Origin: Phylloscopus collybita
Lineage: Eukaryota > Chordata > Aves > Passeriformes > Phylloscopidae
Length of the DNA stretch: 64,000 nt
Direction: 5' to 3'
Assembly: GCA_027886175.1 (NCBI GenBank)
Contig: JAJNNQ010000023.1
Coordinates: 9,689,001-9,753,000 of the forward strand
Below the pieces are notes generated by a model. It saw only the letters and a program-made list of their open reading frames with translations, did not search any database and was not told where the DNA came from. Shown piece after piece: positions 34,700 to 49,119 of this stretch; the first letter of the stretch is position 1; each line of letters begins with the position of its first letter. The position numbers and the translations under genes were made by a program.

Positions 34700-37600
34700 A
34701 TAGTGAACTTGTTGGGAAATTCTAGACATTGACATAAACCAAAAAATACCAGTGTGCAGGGAATTTTATTTTGGATCTCAAAATACACGTGGAAATTCCC
34801 TGATGGGAACTATCAGACTTATTATGCACATCCAACTGTCTACTTTAGAGAAACTTTCTTTTTCTGGAGGTTTTGGACTTAGCTGAACACAACCAAGGCA
34901 AGATTCTTCCATTGCAAACAAATGGATCAAACAAAACAAATCTGTGCCTTTTGGGATTTTACAGATAATGAGGCTAGAAAAATGTGCTTGAAGCAAAAGG
35001 GTTTATGGCTCTTCTTGCACAGCTGACCCCCATTTCAGGAAAAAAACATAAACAAAATGGGATCTAACTTGTGACAGGGGCCTCTAACTATTAGCACAAC
35101 ACACAGTTAACAGCTCACTTTAACAGTTTAACTTGAAAAATGCTAACACGCCCCAGTGATGGTTAGAAGGCAGACAGCAGGGCTTGCTAATTGGGTCATT
35201 CTTTACTAGACATCTTTGAGTGGTGGTTTGGGTTGTCTTAAAACTGCTGCCTAATGAAGTAATTCATGGTTAGTCTCCTCTTGTCACTTCAAAAATAATT
35301 ATTTCACATACAGTATTAAGAAAATCTAAATTTACACTCAATAATTTTTTTCAATAGCCATGCAGACTCACAGCAGTGATGCTCCGAGACCAGCTCCCTG
35401 CTCAAATTATACCAGGACAAAAGGCAGAAAAATAGAGCCAGCAGTTCATGGCATCAACATCCTCCCTGCTACAACAGCCCAAAAGAGATGAGAGTAGGGA
35501 GGAAAAGAAATTGGCAACATTAAAGGGACAGAAAAGCCCAAGTCTGAAGTAAGCACCATGCCAAGGCTTCCAAACTTCCTCAAGTCCTGAAGTAAGAGAA
35601 GCACAGACAATGCACTGCCACCACCAGTGACACCCAGGGAGAGTCCTTCCTCAGGCTCCTCTCAATGCCTGGATTTCAGCTGGGAGAATTCAGAGCATTT
35701 CCACCCCTCTCCAATATACATCTGTGTTTATTATTTTTCTGCCTGCACGACTGACAATGAGCAACCCTGTTCACATATTTTCTAAAAGAGAGCACAGTTT
35801 GTTTATGTGTCAGCTGTACGTGCCAGTCCTTAATATGTCTGGGGTTACAAGAAAATAAATGGACTTTCTATGTCATATTTAGATCTCCTTCCCATCCCTC
35901 ACCAGTCCCCCAATGTGTTTGTCTCGTTTTTGCCCTCACAGGGGATTTGCAGCACACACAACATTCTGCCCTCACTTCTATTCACTCTGATGCTCAGAGG
36001 GCATTTTTTAAAGTATAGGATATTTTTGCAAGGACTTGACCATTTATCATCCCAATGGAAAAAGTTCTCAATGATTTCATGAGGCTTGGCCCTTCATCAA
36101 CAACTGAAACAGCTTTTACAGGCTGGCCAGATTCCGCAACTTCAACCAGTTCCTCACACAGAAGCAATGGAAGAATTTCATCAGATTTAAGGTCTACAGC
36201 GACTTTTATTCCTGGTACAGGAACCAGCCTGAAGGGAGCTAAAGGTCCCTAAGACATATTTATGAAACAGCTCAGACTTTTTTCTGAACATTTAGTTTAC
36301 AGACCTGCAGCTGAAAGCCTGACAGGAGTGCATTTTTTCTTAACTGAATTTTTACAAGTAAAATATAAAGAACCCAAAACATGAAAATTCCAAGTCAGAA
36401 ACCATCACGTAAAAAAACTGGCCCTGGTTTGCCCCACACACTGCCCCACAGATTGAGGCTCTTCTGCCTTTGACAGGGGCTGATCAGAGTTGAGGAGTGT
36501 AGGACCTGCCCCAGCCCTCCTGGCACTCTGTGACACTGTCAGAAGTGCCTGTTGCACTGATATTCAGCTAAAGGAGAATTAAATGTCAGACATTCCGTTT
36601 TCTCATCCTAAAGGAGCTGCTCTACAGGCACGTCAGGCCCATCCCTCTAGATTAAACTAGACTAAGCATTTAGTTGTCCACTCTTCCTTTACACTAATGC
36701 AAGCATTAAGTCCAGAGTCAATCTCCAGGCTAACACCAACGTGAACATGGTAAAAGAGAAATGCTCTGAAATGCTCAGCTTTTGAAAGTTTTTGAAAGAG
36801 CCAGGATCTGGGGGGAAGGAAATTCAGCAAGCAAAGTTAATAAAAACATTCCCAGATTGTCATCTTAATTAGCTTCAGCACAATATTTAATGTGGTTGAA
36901 CAGCATGGGATGGTTTGGGAAGCTGAGCATCAAGTGCAGCAGGCATGCAGCGCCTCAACGAGAAAGGGATGAAATCTCTTTCTGGGACACAGCAAACTTG
37001 CTGGGAAATGATTTGTTTGCTGGGAAACAATTCTGGCCACAGGATGAATGTGCTGCCCAGTTTTGGCTGGCAGGGGGACTGAGGACAGCACTCATTCCTG
37101 CCTGGCATGGGATGCAGTCCTTTCCCTTCATGGCCGAGCATGGGGCACTGGGGAGAGCCTAAGTGCATCCCCCACCCTAAAAGGGCTTTAAAGTCTGGTA
37201 GGGGGGAATTGGAACACCTTTTAAATAGAAGGGGGTCAAACTTGGGGCTCCCAGATTGGATCCCAGCTTCTAATATAGTACTGTACAGAGCAAGGTACAG
37301 CATTTCCTCCTCCTTGGGCAGCTTTGTAAATCTTGGTTCTTCTGCCCCAAATCCAACAGCCCAAAAGTGAAACATTTTATGTGGGGTGGAGTGGCAAATG
37401 GAACACCCTTTTGGACACAAAGGAATTCACTTTTTGATTGTCAAGCCAAAAAGTCATGCGTATGTACAGGGCATTACTGAAATACACGAATTCATTTTAA
37501 AACCTTGAGCATTCAGACTAATAAATTGGCACTATTATCTCCCCTCTTGCAAATAGTATCAAATGATCTTTAACTGATGAAAACCCTGATTTTGTAAATG

Positions 37601-40600
37601 TAAATGTCAACCAAGAGTCCAACCCAAAATTGCCATTAGGTTCCTAAGGACGCTTTGGAGGATCAGCTTTAAAGATCACTGCAGAACCAAACCCTTCATC
37701 TTATAAACTGACCCCATTTCCTGAATATATTCACAAGTGTTAAGCTCAAACTATTTGTCATCTCCACAGTAATTTGAAAAATATGTTAAGAGAACCTTTA
37801 TATTCAAATCAAGAGTAAAATGGCTGAAAACTTGGGGTGGGGGGAGAGGGGAAAGGAAAGTTATCATTGAACAGAAACACTAAATCCCTGCTGCAGTAAT
37901 TCACAGCTCCCTTTATGTTTTTGCACCATCTGAGGATCCTGGCCCCATGGCTGTTTCAAAGGAGGTCAAGGAACAAGTCTGAGAAGCTATGTACCAGTTT
38001 CCTAATAAGATTGCCTTGTCTCACATTTCTGCTGATTTCTTTCATACGTTCAAAGTTGTTACAGCAGCTCATAAAGAGAAAATAAAGATTAGACACCAGC
38101 CTTTGCCCTTGAGACCATCCCTGACCTCTGGTTTGCCATTTACATTTATTACAAAAGAGCCTGAAATGTTTTTGAGTCATGGAAAAGCATCTGATGGTTA
38201 CAGAGGGTTTTGCACCAATAATGCTCTGTTCTCTGGGTCTCCTCAGACAGAACTTTGCAAGGATATTGAAACTCCCTCAGTTGCAGGCAATAAACACAAC
38301 TATGCCAAAGTTGGGAGGAGGAGATGGAGGGGGATGGTTCCTTGCACACCACTGTTTTCTTATCCATCTGGAATTAGGAAAGCACGCCTGGAAAGAAGAG
38401 CCAACAGCTTTGGATAAGTCAGCCCAATTCCTCGGCTATGACATACTCCCTGCATGCACACGCGAGAGAGAATGCGAGTAACTCATCTGTCTGGATTCAG
38501 CCTCTCTTTAAAATAGAACAAATTAAAAGATTCACCATGGCAGTAGTAAAGGACTTTTTAAAGGATTTGCTAACCAGCCTGGTCTGGGCTGAGGCCCCTC
38601 CTGCAAGAAGCAAAGCAATCCTGCCTTCAAAACCGGATTTAAGAGGACTTGAGAGTGTTCGCATCTGGTAAAATCTGACCCCAGATCAGTGCTTCCCTAC
38701 AGGCTTGTGTCTTTGAAATCAATGGGAATCACACTGGAGACGTAAGTGTGGTTAGCTGGGAGTCACAGCAACAAGAGGGCAAGAGTGAGCTGCCGTGACT
38801 GATGAGCTCCTGTAAAAAAACATCCTCTACTGCTTCCCTCCTTTCTAGAGTCAGTTTTCTTCATTTAGCTAGATGTAATTTGTCCTTGCAGAATAGCTAT
38901 AGTTTTTTTTTTACTCTGCCACTCACAAACTGCCCATTGCTACCACATGCTGCATTACAGCCTAGAGGAGAACGAGGAACTATTTCCCATGAGCATTCGT
39001 ATATTCGTTTCAATTCAATTTAAATGTGAGCTTCATTATGACCTTGTTAGCACCCCCTCTCCTGTTTACTTTCCATTAACATTCAGCCTGTCAAACTTTA
39101 TTAGCACAAATGACCATAGAAATTGTGAGCTGCTTGAATTCTCGCAGTTTGAAACATATTTAGTGGGTGAAATTCAATCTGTCCAGTAGGCCAAGGGAGC
39201 GCTGCCATGCCCCAGCCTTCTGCTGACTTGCAAATTTTGGGAGTGTTCACAAGCAAAATGTGATGACAAGAATAAGTCTCTCTGAGTAAGGGAAAACAGA
39301 AAGGAGACACGTGACTGCCAGGCAGCAGCCCCAGGTACACTCCTGCTCCACCACAGATGGGAGAAAATGTCAAAGGGAAGGAACCGATTCTCCCCCACCT
39401 CCATCACCCATTAAACAATTAGGGAGGAAAAACATCTCAAACACAATGGTATTTATAAAGAATAAAAAGTGGAGGGGGAAAAATAAAATTAATTCTATGA
39501 CTCATGGAGCTCTGCAAACCACCCAAGTGTTTTGCATGCAGCTCACACCATCCTATGTGTCCCAAGAGGACACGACTTCTCGGGTGAACTCACTCTTCCC
39601 TTTAGTCTCAGCTAGATTTCTTGTCCCCAGAAGAATATTATAACATATGGTTAACTTTTTCACATAATACCTAGTTCCCAATCTCACACAAAAACTTCCA
39701 CAATGTATGTCATTTTGACATGGATTTAAACATGATAAACAGTGTAATACAATCTCCAGCTGTTTGAACAATTCTGGTCATAAACTGCCTCACTGCACTG
39801 TCATCATGCTCATTTCTGCAGTGAGCCTTTGTTCTCTTTTATTCCCTACATTGTTTCCCTTCCACTCCAAGATATTTTCAAAGAAAAACGCATAAATTCA
39901 AACTTCAAATCAACATTTCCTTGGGTTCTTTATGCAAAAAAAAAAAAAAAGAACCTCAATTTTAATTTTTATTAAAATCAGAGATGGGCAAAAACAATAA
40001 TGTGGCTTCTTTTTTGAAATCTGGTCAAGCCATTCTGAAATATTAGGCATAACTTTTTCATGAATACTGCTAAAGAAGATTACAAGAGTGGAAGAAAACA
40101 CAATCCAGAAAAATTACCATTCCAATATTTCAGTTCAAAATATCCAGGTCAATATTTGGTTCATTTTTATTAAAGAAAATGATAAGATCAAAAAAGCTTC
40201 TAAATAAAACAGCTCGTTTATTAATTTATCATTAACGCTCAGAAAAAAAATACTTTGGTTACAATCAATTGCCATGATTTCTTTTTTCAGTTTTTTTTTA
40301 GTGTAGCCTAGAAGACAAGAAAAAAAAACCTTCCCTTTTTCTTTGCAGTTATAGTAAAATAAACTTCCCATCTAGCAGGATTGATTAGAAGAGGTTAATA
40401 CCCACTGGCAGGCTGTTTTCTAAGCTCCATTTCTGGAGGTTCCCTGTGCTGGTTGGATATGAAACCCTACCTGCCCCTGCTCTAGTGACACACAGTCCTG
40501 GCAGAAAGCTCCTCTGCTCCAAATGCTCCTGGGATACTTGAAAATCCTGGAGAATATATATTTTCCTACTGTTCTTCTACGATGGCCAGGATACAGTGAA

Positions 40601-42570
40601 ACACTGAAAAGCCCTGTAAAAACAAGCCCTAAGCCTACCACTGGCTGCAGTTGCAGGGGGTTTATTAAAACCCTTTCCCATCGAGTTAAGAATTTCTTCA
40701 GTGCTCCAGCATAGCTGCAGAATAAATTTAAATTCCTCCCTACCAACCCAGGTGTGGAGGAATATATTTTAATATCATAAGAAATGGAGAAAAGGGAAAG
40801 GAGCATTTCACTTCATTAGTGTGCTTTAAAAAGGGGAGATCTAAGATAAAGATTAAGGGAAATGTAGGGCAGGCTTAGGAACGAGTTCCCAAGGGAAACC
40901 ATGGAAGTCCCATCAAGTGAGATGTTTAAAATTAAACTGAATAAAGCACAAGAAAGTACATGGCACCAAACCACCCTGCATAGCAGTAGGATCAGCTGCA
41001 TTAAGTGTCTGTTTTCCCTCCTGGTTTCTGTTGTTTTCTCTCACTGGTGTCCAAGTATCCCGGGAGCGTTTGCTCCCCCACAGCACCACCCTCACTCCTC
41101 GGGCAGCCAGAGACAGCTCCAATGATCTTCACTGCTTTAGCTTCACATTAAACTGCTATCCATAAACACAGATGGACACATTGTTATAGGCTCATTTGTG
41201 CTGACTAATAACTTGCTCTGGGCTGGCTTGTGACTTTACATTTTGCTCCAAATGAAGACGATCACTGTCCCAGTGCTCAGCAGGGAAGAAGGAACTGGAG
41301 CCTCCCATCATTGGTGCCCTTTGATTTCCCTCTGGCAGCGAGGCATCATCTTGGGAACAGCCAGCAGGTCCCTGGGACAAGGCTTTCAGAGCTCACACTG
41401 TTGTAGGCCAGCAGAGGCTTGGTGGCATCCCTGATGGCAGGGCCAGCAGTGAAGAAACCACAGGCAGGTGCTTGTGTGGGTAACTTGTTCTTCTCACTGC
41501 ACAAACCTGGGGCAAAACTGGTGTAGTTCTGATTTGCAAATATGATGGGGCTATTCCTCATGTAAGAGAAAGAATTACCAAAATCACATGGGTCAAAAAC
41601 CATGTTGGCTCATGCCAGAAAGGCCATTAATATAACTAAATACTGTTAACAGAGAGTAAGATAAAAAATCACATGTCAAGGCTGGGGAGAGGAGGATTTG
41701 ATTAAAGATTTGATGGCCTAACTGATTCAGCAGCAGTTAAGGTTTCTCTCCAACTGGCGCAGTTCATTTCTGCCAGGAAGGAGGCACTGGGTCCAACTCT
41801 CTCCTCCCTTGGTGAAAGCCATCACCTCTGCTCAGGCAGCTCCTCCCAGGCAGCTCAGCACAGAGAGGAGCAGAATCCTGCCCAGAAAGGCCTGTGGCAA
41901 TTGTACAGGATCAGATAAAACACCTCAGGAATGCAGCACTGAGCGGAGCACTAGGTAATGCTTTCATTTCCATCCTTAGCTTACTCAGTCCCAGCTTTCA
42001 TTTAGACTACACAGTGGTTGGAAAAATTGTTTTAACATTAATTAGTTTAAAGGGCGGAGATTACATTTGCATTTTAACAGTGTGGAAATGAATAATCTGA
42101 ACAGGGAGCAACAAACTGTGGGAAGGGCTGCTCCATGTTTTCTGTTTACCAGATGGAAATAACCCTGGATTTTCTTACTAACTACCTCTCTGATTAGCTG
42201 GCAGCAACCTGGCAGACACGGAGGCTCCAGCCCTGCAGAGCACACAGATGCAGTGTGGGGGATCATTTGTACTGGGATAGCAACCGGGGGCCCCAGCTGA
42301 GCTCAGACCTGTCTGGGATGGATTTTGCCCCACTATAGAATGCCATAAATGACTGCAGGAGAAACAGACAGCACCTAATGCAGGAGACAGAGTGAAGCCA
42401 TCTTCCACCTGCAAACTGTAGCTCCAGCCCTTTCCCAGTACAGAACCCAGAACAGATTTGGGAAATGCATCAAAGTACCAACATGAATCACAGCACTTCC
42501 CAGGGTAACCTCTCTCATACTGACGATTCTAAGAATGCTTTAGAACTAGTTATTAATTCCCAATGCACCT
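34700..42570. other. Non-coding DNA, no gene supported
   Basis: A long stretch with no nameable repeat or gene. The longest frame is 177 codons on the minus strand (36887-37420), overlapped by plus-strand frames of 87 and 90 codons. It has no recognisable domain, and most of its length is G-rich sequence on plus that keeps minus stops rare. A stretch at 37525-37555 has a faint MIR-like look but is too short to call. Confidence 0.5.
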
Positions 42571-42574
42571 GCTA

Positions 42575-42700
42575 GGGAATTACTATTTTTATCTCCCATT
42601 TATTATGTTAACTGAGGTCCGGTCCATTAATATGTTGCAGTGATCAATGGCAGAGCCTGAAACAGAAGCCAAAATTCTGCTCCAGGGGGAGTTTGTTCAT
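42575..42700 (+). repeat. MIR-like SINE fragment
   Basis: 'ttactatttttatctcccat', then 'ttattatgttaactgaggtc', then 'gcagtgatcaatggcagagc' and 'ctgaaacagaagcc' follow the MIR order: an 'attattatccccattttaca' block, then 'aactgaggc', then 'agtggcagagctgggat'. It is an ancient, diverged copy. Confidence 0.55.
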
Positions 42701-44930
42701 CACATAAACAGGTGTTTGCACATTTGTTTTATACCTGGATAAACTAAGGGAGACAACATGCTTGCCTGAAGTTTAACAATGAATCACTGCAAAAGCCTGG
42801 GAAGACCCAAAAAATTCCTTGGGGAAAAAAAAGAAGAAAAACTTTATCCTAACACATCTTTACTCGGGGTGCTTCATTTTTCTCATGAGCCATGTGCAGT
42901 GCAGCATCCATCCCAAAGATGAACCGTAACAAGGCTCTGCCTGGGGGACCATCAGAGTTTTGATTTTTGCAAGGATAATCCCACAGATGAAGGGGCCATG
43001 GTTATCTGTCCATTGAATCTGGCAGAAGAATATGCTGCTGCTAAATGTGATCAGGCACACACAGATACTGGTTTTCTCAAAGCAGCTGGCAAGAGTGAGG
43101 AAGCAAAGGGAGAGGAAGGTCTCTGACACAGGACAGCAGAGGGTCCACCTTGTTCTAACCATGGCAGCCAGGATCTCCTTGCAGTTTGCCCCTCTCAGCC
43201 AGCAGAGTATGGAGTTCCCAATAGCCCCAGAAAGCCAAACTGGGCTCCAGGGACAGTGTCAAGGCTCTCCCAGTTGCTGAACAGAGTTATGTTCCAGTTG
43301 CCATCCAGTTTGAAACATCCAACCTTTGTGTATCTAGAGTGGAAAGTCCTGAGTGGAGCCAGTCTATTACTTCCTTGTTTATGTTGCTGCACTGTAGGTC
43401 TGGATTGCTGAAATTGCACCCCATGAGCACAGGACAAGAGGCTGTAGACAGCTCCTGTATCTTGCCTTATTTCCTTGCCTTATTTCCAATCAGGCTCCTG
43501 CCTGAAATCTCAAAACCACAATATCAGCCTCTTGGAAATACCCAATAGCAATCAACAGGGTAGTGCTGCTTGTTTAAGACCAATAAAACATGAAGTTGGA
43601 CAAATGACACCCACAGAGCTGATTTCTTCAACATTTTCTACACAAAAATCTACCTACTGACTTCAGCAGGAATTGCAGATGTGTATAGTTACAAATTCTG
43701 AATTACAGTTCCTAGAAACACAAGCTTGTATCCAGTACCAGAAATAGAGTTTTGTGGTGGTGCAGGGAACCAATCTGCACATTCACACCCCTGGCCTGTA
43801 TGAGTAACTGGACAAACCAGGTGCCCCTTGCAAACCAGGGGGTGGTTGGTTGGTTACTTTTTTTTTTTAAGTATAGCTTGATTTTGGTTACATTACAACT
43901 CTGAGTCTTTGAAGAGAAATGATCACAAAGAGCCTGCAAAAAAACCTCCTCAAGCACAACTGCCTGGTCCCTGGGGAGCTCTCTATCACAAGTACTGAAT
44001 CTACTTGGAGAAAGTAAGGGAACAGCAACTCTTTTGCTGCTCACTGGCTCTCCCAGAAGAGCATCCCACCCTACAGCAACACCAAAGGATGAGGGATGGG
44101 TGTGTATGGAACAGAGCCATCTGTGATGGCAGCCCGAACCAGGGGCATGTGTTTCACATATGTACTTACATGACATATTGGGTACATATTTATCACAACA
44201 CTTTGTACTGCAAGCAGTATTTCAGTTTCTTCTTAGCTGTGGTGGCAGTCTTAAGGTAGGTCATGAGGAGATCATAGAAATATCATCTCACTCTACCACC
44301 AATTTTGCTTGTTGACAGACTTCATGCTAAAAATGGTGCTGGCTTGTTTCATCTCAAGGGTGCTCATTCCCTTTATAATATAATTTCAGCATTCCTTCAG
44401 GGAATAAGACCTTACTAGGTAAGTACCTGAACATCAGTCTCAGGATTAAAAGAAGCAATTTTCAGCCAGTACAAAGGCACAACCACACACATGACCTGAG
44501 AAAGAACCCAGGACACAAAACAAAAGAAACAGGTACAGTTTAGCTTAAAGCTGCTCTCTGTAAAGAAAGCAATGGACATGAGCTCTAAAACTACAGGCTA
44601 TGAAGGAAATAAAGATGCCTGGGAAGAACAGTGGAATGACCTGGAACAAAGGGAATCTGGTGTGTACAAAGAGCAAGGACAGGAACAGCAGCTACGTGAG
44701 CTGGGAGGATGTTCTAGGATGGCACAGAACACATAACTGATGGTCATTAACCTCTGCAAAAGAGGCAGCTTTTCTTTTGTGCCCTCTGTTTCTAATTACT
44801 GTCCCAACTCAGCTCTAGGACTGAATTGCACAATTCAAACTCTATTCCAAACCACCCAAAGTGCTAAAGGTTTTGGAAGGCACAGAAGTGGGAGTATCAG
44901 GCATAAATTGCAGGGTTTACAGTATTTACA
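42701..44930. other. Non-coding DNA, no gene supported
   Basis: Only short frames occur (longest 154 codons, minus, 43712-44176, without a domain). A 13-bp tandem duplication of TTGCCTTATTTCC lies at about 43462-43487. Confidence 0.5.
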
Positions 44931-44948
44931 CAAGAGCACCCAATTATT

Positions 44949-45460
44949 TCATGCATAAGTGCCAAAACAATATACCTGAGGACCCCATTGGGTCACACAT
45001 GAGTGCAAAATTGCACCCATGTACACCACCCAGAGAGTTTATGCAGGAATGATCCAGCAGTTCATGCATGAGCACCCAATTAATGCGTGAGTGTCCAATT
45101 AGTACACACACAAGTGCCCAATAAGTCTGTGCACAGCCAATTAATTTGTTCATAAAGGTACAATTAATTAATGCATGAGCACATAATTGGTTTGTGCATG
45201 GCTGCCCAACTGGTTCATGCATGAGCACCCAGTTAGTGGTACACAAGTGCCTAATCAGTGAATGTTTGACTGTCCTATCAGGTCATGCTTGAACACTGCA
45301 ACGCTTCATGCATGAGCACCCAAAGAACTGGGGGATGTGTTTGATGCATGAGCACCCAACCAGCCCATGTAGGAACGAATGCCCATGCAATTTATGCTTG
45401 AGGACCCAAATATTCCATGAACAAGCCACAATCAGTGTGTGCATCAGCACCCCAATAACT
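44949..45460. repeat. Degenerate minisatellite, about 22-bp unit
   Basis: About twenty diverged units of 20 to 25 bases follow the pattern ATGCATGAGCACCCAATTAG. The core ATGCATGAGCACCC is exact at 45064, 45217, 45308 and 45344, and near-exact at 45171. Units in between keep recognisable ATGCAT, GAGCACCC or CAATTA parts. On minus, a 100-codon frame (44944-45246) repeats an NWVLMHEL-like phrase. On plus, the frame at 45308-45532 repeats MHEHP. Both are repeat artefacts. The strong divergence among units indicates an old array that is no longer being homogenised. Confidence 0.88.
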
Positions 45461-45464
45461 CTCC

Positions 45465-48400
45465 CCAAGTGCTGCAATGGGCAGGTTTCAGTAGCTGAGG
45501 CTGCAGTGATGCCTCTGCCCAGCCAGCTGTGAAACTGGTGAGAAAACCCCAAGGGCCCCAAAGCATCAGCCCATCAGAAGAACCCTCAGGATCTGGTCTC
45601 AGACATACTCAAGAAAGAGGAGCAGCTGTAAGCATTTGAGCAATGTGGAGGGAAAGATGGCTGAGGAGATGTGGGGCTGGAGGTGTGCTCTTGGAAGGAA
45701 GCAATCCATGTGCAAGGAGTGCATCCCAAGAGACTGGCTCCAGGACAATTCATCAGTATTTTTAACTTCTTTAATTCTGCATGTCTTTTACAGAAGTGTC
45801 AGGAACGTCACATCTGGAACCAGGAACAGAAGTTGCCTTAGAAGCTCTGAGCCAGCTGCTTGTGATTCTGTAGCATGCCCATGAGAACTCAAATCCAGAG
45901 AGTAATGACTGTTAGCATCTAGAGAAAAATCTCCTTCTAACAAAATGTATTGACTTAAGAAGAATAAAGGATGAAGCTCTACAGCCTGTCCTACACAGGA
46001 GCTCAGATAAGATGATATAATGACAGAGTGTTCATAAAATCTGTGATCTTATCAGTCCAACTTGCTTAGGTCTCTTAATCACTGTAAGTCCAACTTGCAC
46101 TACTTTCCTTGTTCAGGCACAGAGAAAAACAAGGTGGTATGTATTAAGCCTTGCTCATGCCAATAAAAATGTACTACAGGAATGAATGCATTTATTAACT
46201 CCCAGCAGTGGTGCCAATGGTTTTGGCTCAACTACAGTTTCCTGGCCTTGGACACAGGGTCACAAATCTCTAAGACTGTTGAATCTTGCCCTGCAGTAAG
46301 TCTGAGCTGGAGCTGTCTGCCACAGGGGAGAGAAAGAAAAGCCTAGGCAGCCCTAAATAATATTTTCAGCATTCAAACAGAACAATTTAAACATTTGTAA
46401 AAGCAGGGGAAAGGCTGGCTTCAAGATGTTTTGGATCAGCTCTTTGCACTTAGATGCAGTTGGATGCAGAAAAGGGCCAGCCAGAGCCCCCTGCCTGGGA
46501 GAATTTGCCACAGCCAGGAGTGGGAGGCTGTTCCCAAAGCACACAGCAGAGCACTGGTGATCCTAGCACTTGCAGGAGAATGGCAAGTGCAGGATTGCCT
46601 GTAAGGGAACAGGAAGCTCATTTCTACCTGCCTGGAAACCAAACTTGCAAAAGCAAGATTATTTATTATTTACCAGAACCAGTAATTTCTTGATGTAACT
46701 GGAGAAAAAAAAATAAAGCTACAAATTCAGTCCTTTCAGCATTTTATTCAAAAAATTACCTTGGAAGGATGGCAACAAGTCCTTACTACCTGGAAAACAG
46801 CAAATGTGGGCATAAATAGGCATCATTATTATGTATTATTCCCAGCCACAACTGTCTCATAACTGCAAAAGCCTTGCCATTAACTTCAAGCACCTCCCTT
46901 CTCTGCATGCCTGAGCTCTCCTTTGCCCAGGACAGGATTTATTTCTTCATTTCATTGCATATCCAGTGTCTAGAGAGATGAGAGGCAGATAACTCACTAG
47001 AGACTACCCATGCTCAGACCCAACAAAAACACATTTAGCATTTGCCCATGGCCAGCCAAGCAGGGTCACGGTCAACCTGAGCATTCTGAATGTGCTCCCA
47101 AAGGTGTATCCCACACAATCCCAGTGCTGGCACAGCTCTGAAAGTGACTCACCCAAGTTCTTAGAAACACACATCTCAGTAAAAGACAATCAAAATTATG
47201 TTCCTAAGGTCCAAACACTCCGAGCTGTACTTTTAAAAATTCAGTGCCTAATGATTCATGTCCTTAAGGCATCTCACTGGGTCATATCCAACCAGCAGCA
47301 AATGGCAGGCACAGGGAGTGTGTCCTGGCAAATCTGGCCTGAAGCATCTCCTCTGAAAATGAGTTTTGGTCTCCTAAATCCCCAAGCTGTTACCTAATAA
47401 ATATATTATTAGATTCTGAGGCAAAAAAAGACTATGGCTGAAGAACTAGTGGGTTTGTGCAGAGGCATTTGGACAGACACAGCACATGCTCTAAGCACAA
47501 TTCACCAAACAAAATTTTCTGAGGCTCCTGCTCTGCTTTCAAACCAACCCCCTTTACTAGGTGAAGTCACTGAACCCATCAGATGGAGTCCTCCCATCCA
47601 GCCCTGAAGGACAGAATAAGCCAATTTTACTAGAAATCTTTCAGATTCAGATTTCATTTACACCTCTCTGTCAGTTCAAAATCAGGGACCCTTCCCACTG
47701 TCTGAACATACTCTGGCCACACAAACAAAAAGTTTTACACTTCTACAAGAAGCCTAACAGCTTTTTCACTTCAACAGTAAAATCCATCGATATCGAACAT
47801 TTCTTCACGTCTTGAAAACCCTGCTCTTACTGCTGAAATTTAACCTATCAGAGTAGGCATTGAAGGAGACATCAACAGTCTGTGGTTAAATCCTCAAGGG
47901 AAGGTAAGGACCTGAACACCTGTGAAAGCCTGGATTTATAGGTTTCAGCAGAATCTCTCTCTGCCCATAGTACTTTAACATAAAAATGAGCTGTGTGAAA
48001 AGGCCCTGAACAGCCACCCTGCACCTTTTTCATAACACAACTTTCTCCTTTTGTCCTCCCCGCCTGCGTGGGAGGTTTTTCAGGGGAATCTGGCCAATAA
48101 CACTGAGCTAGCAACAGCATATTTTGGACAGAGCAATATTAGCCAGGGAAAAAAAAAATTAAGAAAAGCACATGTAATTAGGCTAGGATGTGATGTCATC
48201 AATGATATGAAGCATCTTTAAATATACTAGACCCAGCTAATGAATTGCAGGCTAGTTTTTGCAGACATGGATAATCTTGACATAACTAAATGGTTCACAA
48301 ATCACTGGCATTAATTCTTAAAGTGTCAGTGGGTTTCCACATGAAACAGGAAAAAAAGGATGTTGCAAGAAGATCAGCAGGATGACTTAGGAGCCTGCTG

Positions 48401-48699
48401 TCTTGATTGATTTTCAAGCTGAGTTTTGCAATTAGGCAAGAGGATGCTCAGTTCCATGTAGACTTAATGTGCAGACTCAGTGGTTGAGAAATAACATGTC
48501 CTAGAAACAGAGATTCAGCTCACTGTGTGCAGATGGGAGAGAGCCCCCACTGCTGCTCTCTTGCAGGACAAACCAGCCACACTCACCTCACGCACACAGG
48601 GAGCTCCTCCTGTGCTCCTCAGCACTTGCCTGGCCCCAATTGCCACAGCATCTAAGCCCCACTTTGCCTTGCAATGCACTCTAGGTGCAGTGATCCCCA
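45465..48699. other. Non-coding DNA, no gene supported
   Basis: No nameable gene or repeat. The open frames are all about 100 codons or fewer. Confidence 0.5.
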
Positions 48700-48855
48700 T
48701 GACAGTGCTGCAGGGTGGAAAATACTTCCACAGCTGTTTTACAGATATTAAAGGGAGGCATCAAGACATTAATTAGCTCACCCAAAGTCACAGAAGAAAC
48801 CTGTGGAATAGAGGGGAACTGAACAGAGGTTTTCCACACTTCAGATCACTGTCGA
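48700..48855 (+). repeat. MIR-like SINE fragment
   Basis: 'acagctgttttacagatatt', then 'aaagggaggcatcaagacat', 'agctcacccaaagtcacag' and 'gtggaatagaggggaactga' match in order the MIR segments 'ttttacagatgaggaaactgaggc', 'ttgcccaaggtcacacag' and 'gtggcagagctgggattcgaac'. It is diverged but clear. Confidence 0.65.
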
Positions 48856-49119
48856 GAGTTTGTACTTCTCTTCAGAGCTATTTCTTGAAAGATGTCTTGG
48901 CTGTAGTTGTTAAATTCTCTCCTTATCATAACAACTGATTTGTTTGTAGAGAGATGATGCATGTGTGTAAAATGTGCCCATAAACCATGATGAGGTTATT
49001 TCATTTTCAAACAGACACTCCAAACATTCCAGAGTTAAAAATAAAAGTAGCATTTAGCTCTACAGGGCATGTTTTCTGTTCCAGACAAGGTTAGTTCTGC
49101 TCTTGTTTTAAGAAAGTAA

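Noticed and set aside
36887..37420. 177-codon minus frame
   Set aside because: This is the longest frame outside repeats, but plus-strand frames overlap it, no domain is recognised and no splice sites bound it. A blastp search showing a homologue would change this.
43712..44176. 154-codon minus frame
   Set aside because: No domain and no splice support, and a plus frame overlaps it.
44390..44418. 29-base micro-exon between TTTCAG and TAG-GTAAGT
   Set aside because: Good splice motifs this close together are expected by chance in 64 kb, and nothing else supports an exon.
44944..45246. 100-codon minus frame with repeated NWVLMHEL-like phrases
   Set aside because: A translation of the 22-bp minisatellite and not a repeat protein gene.
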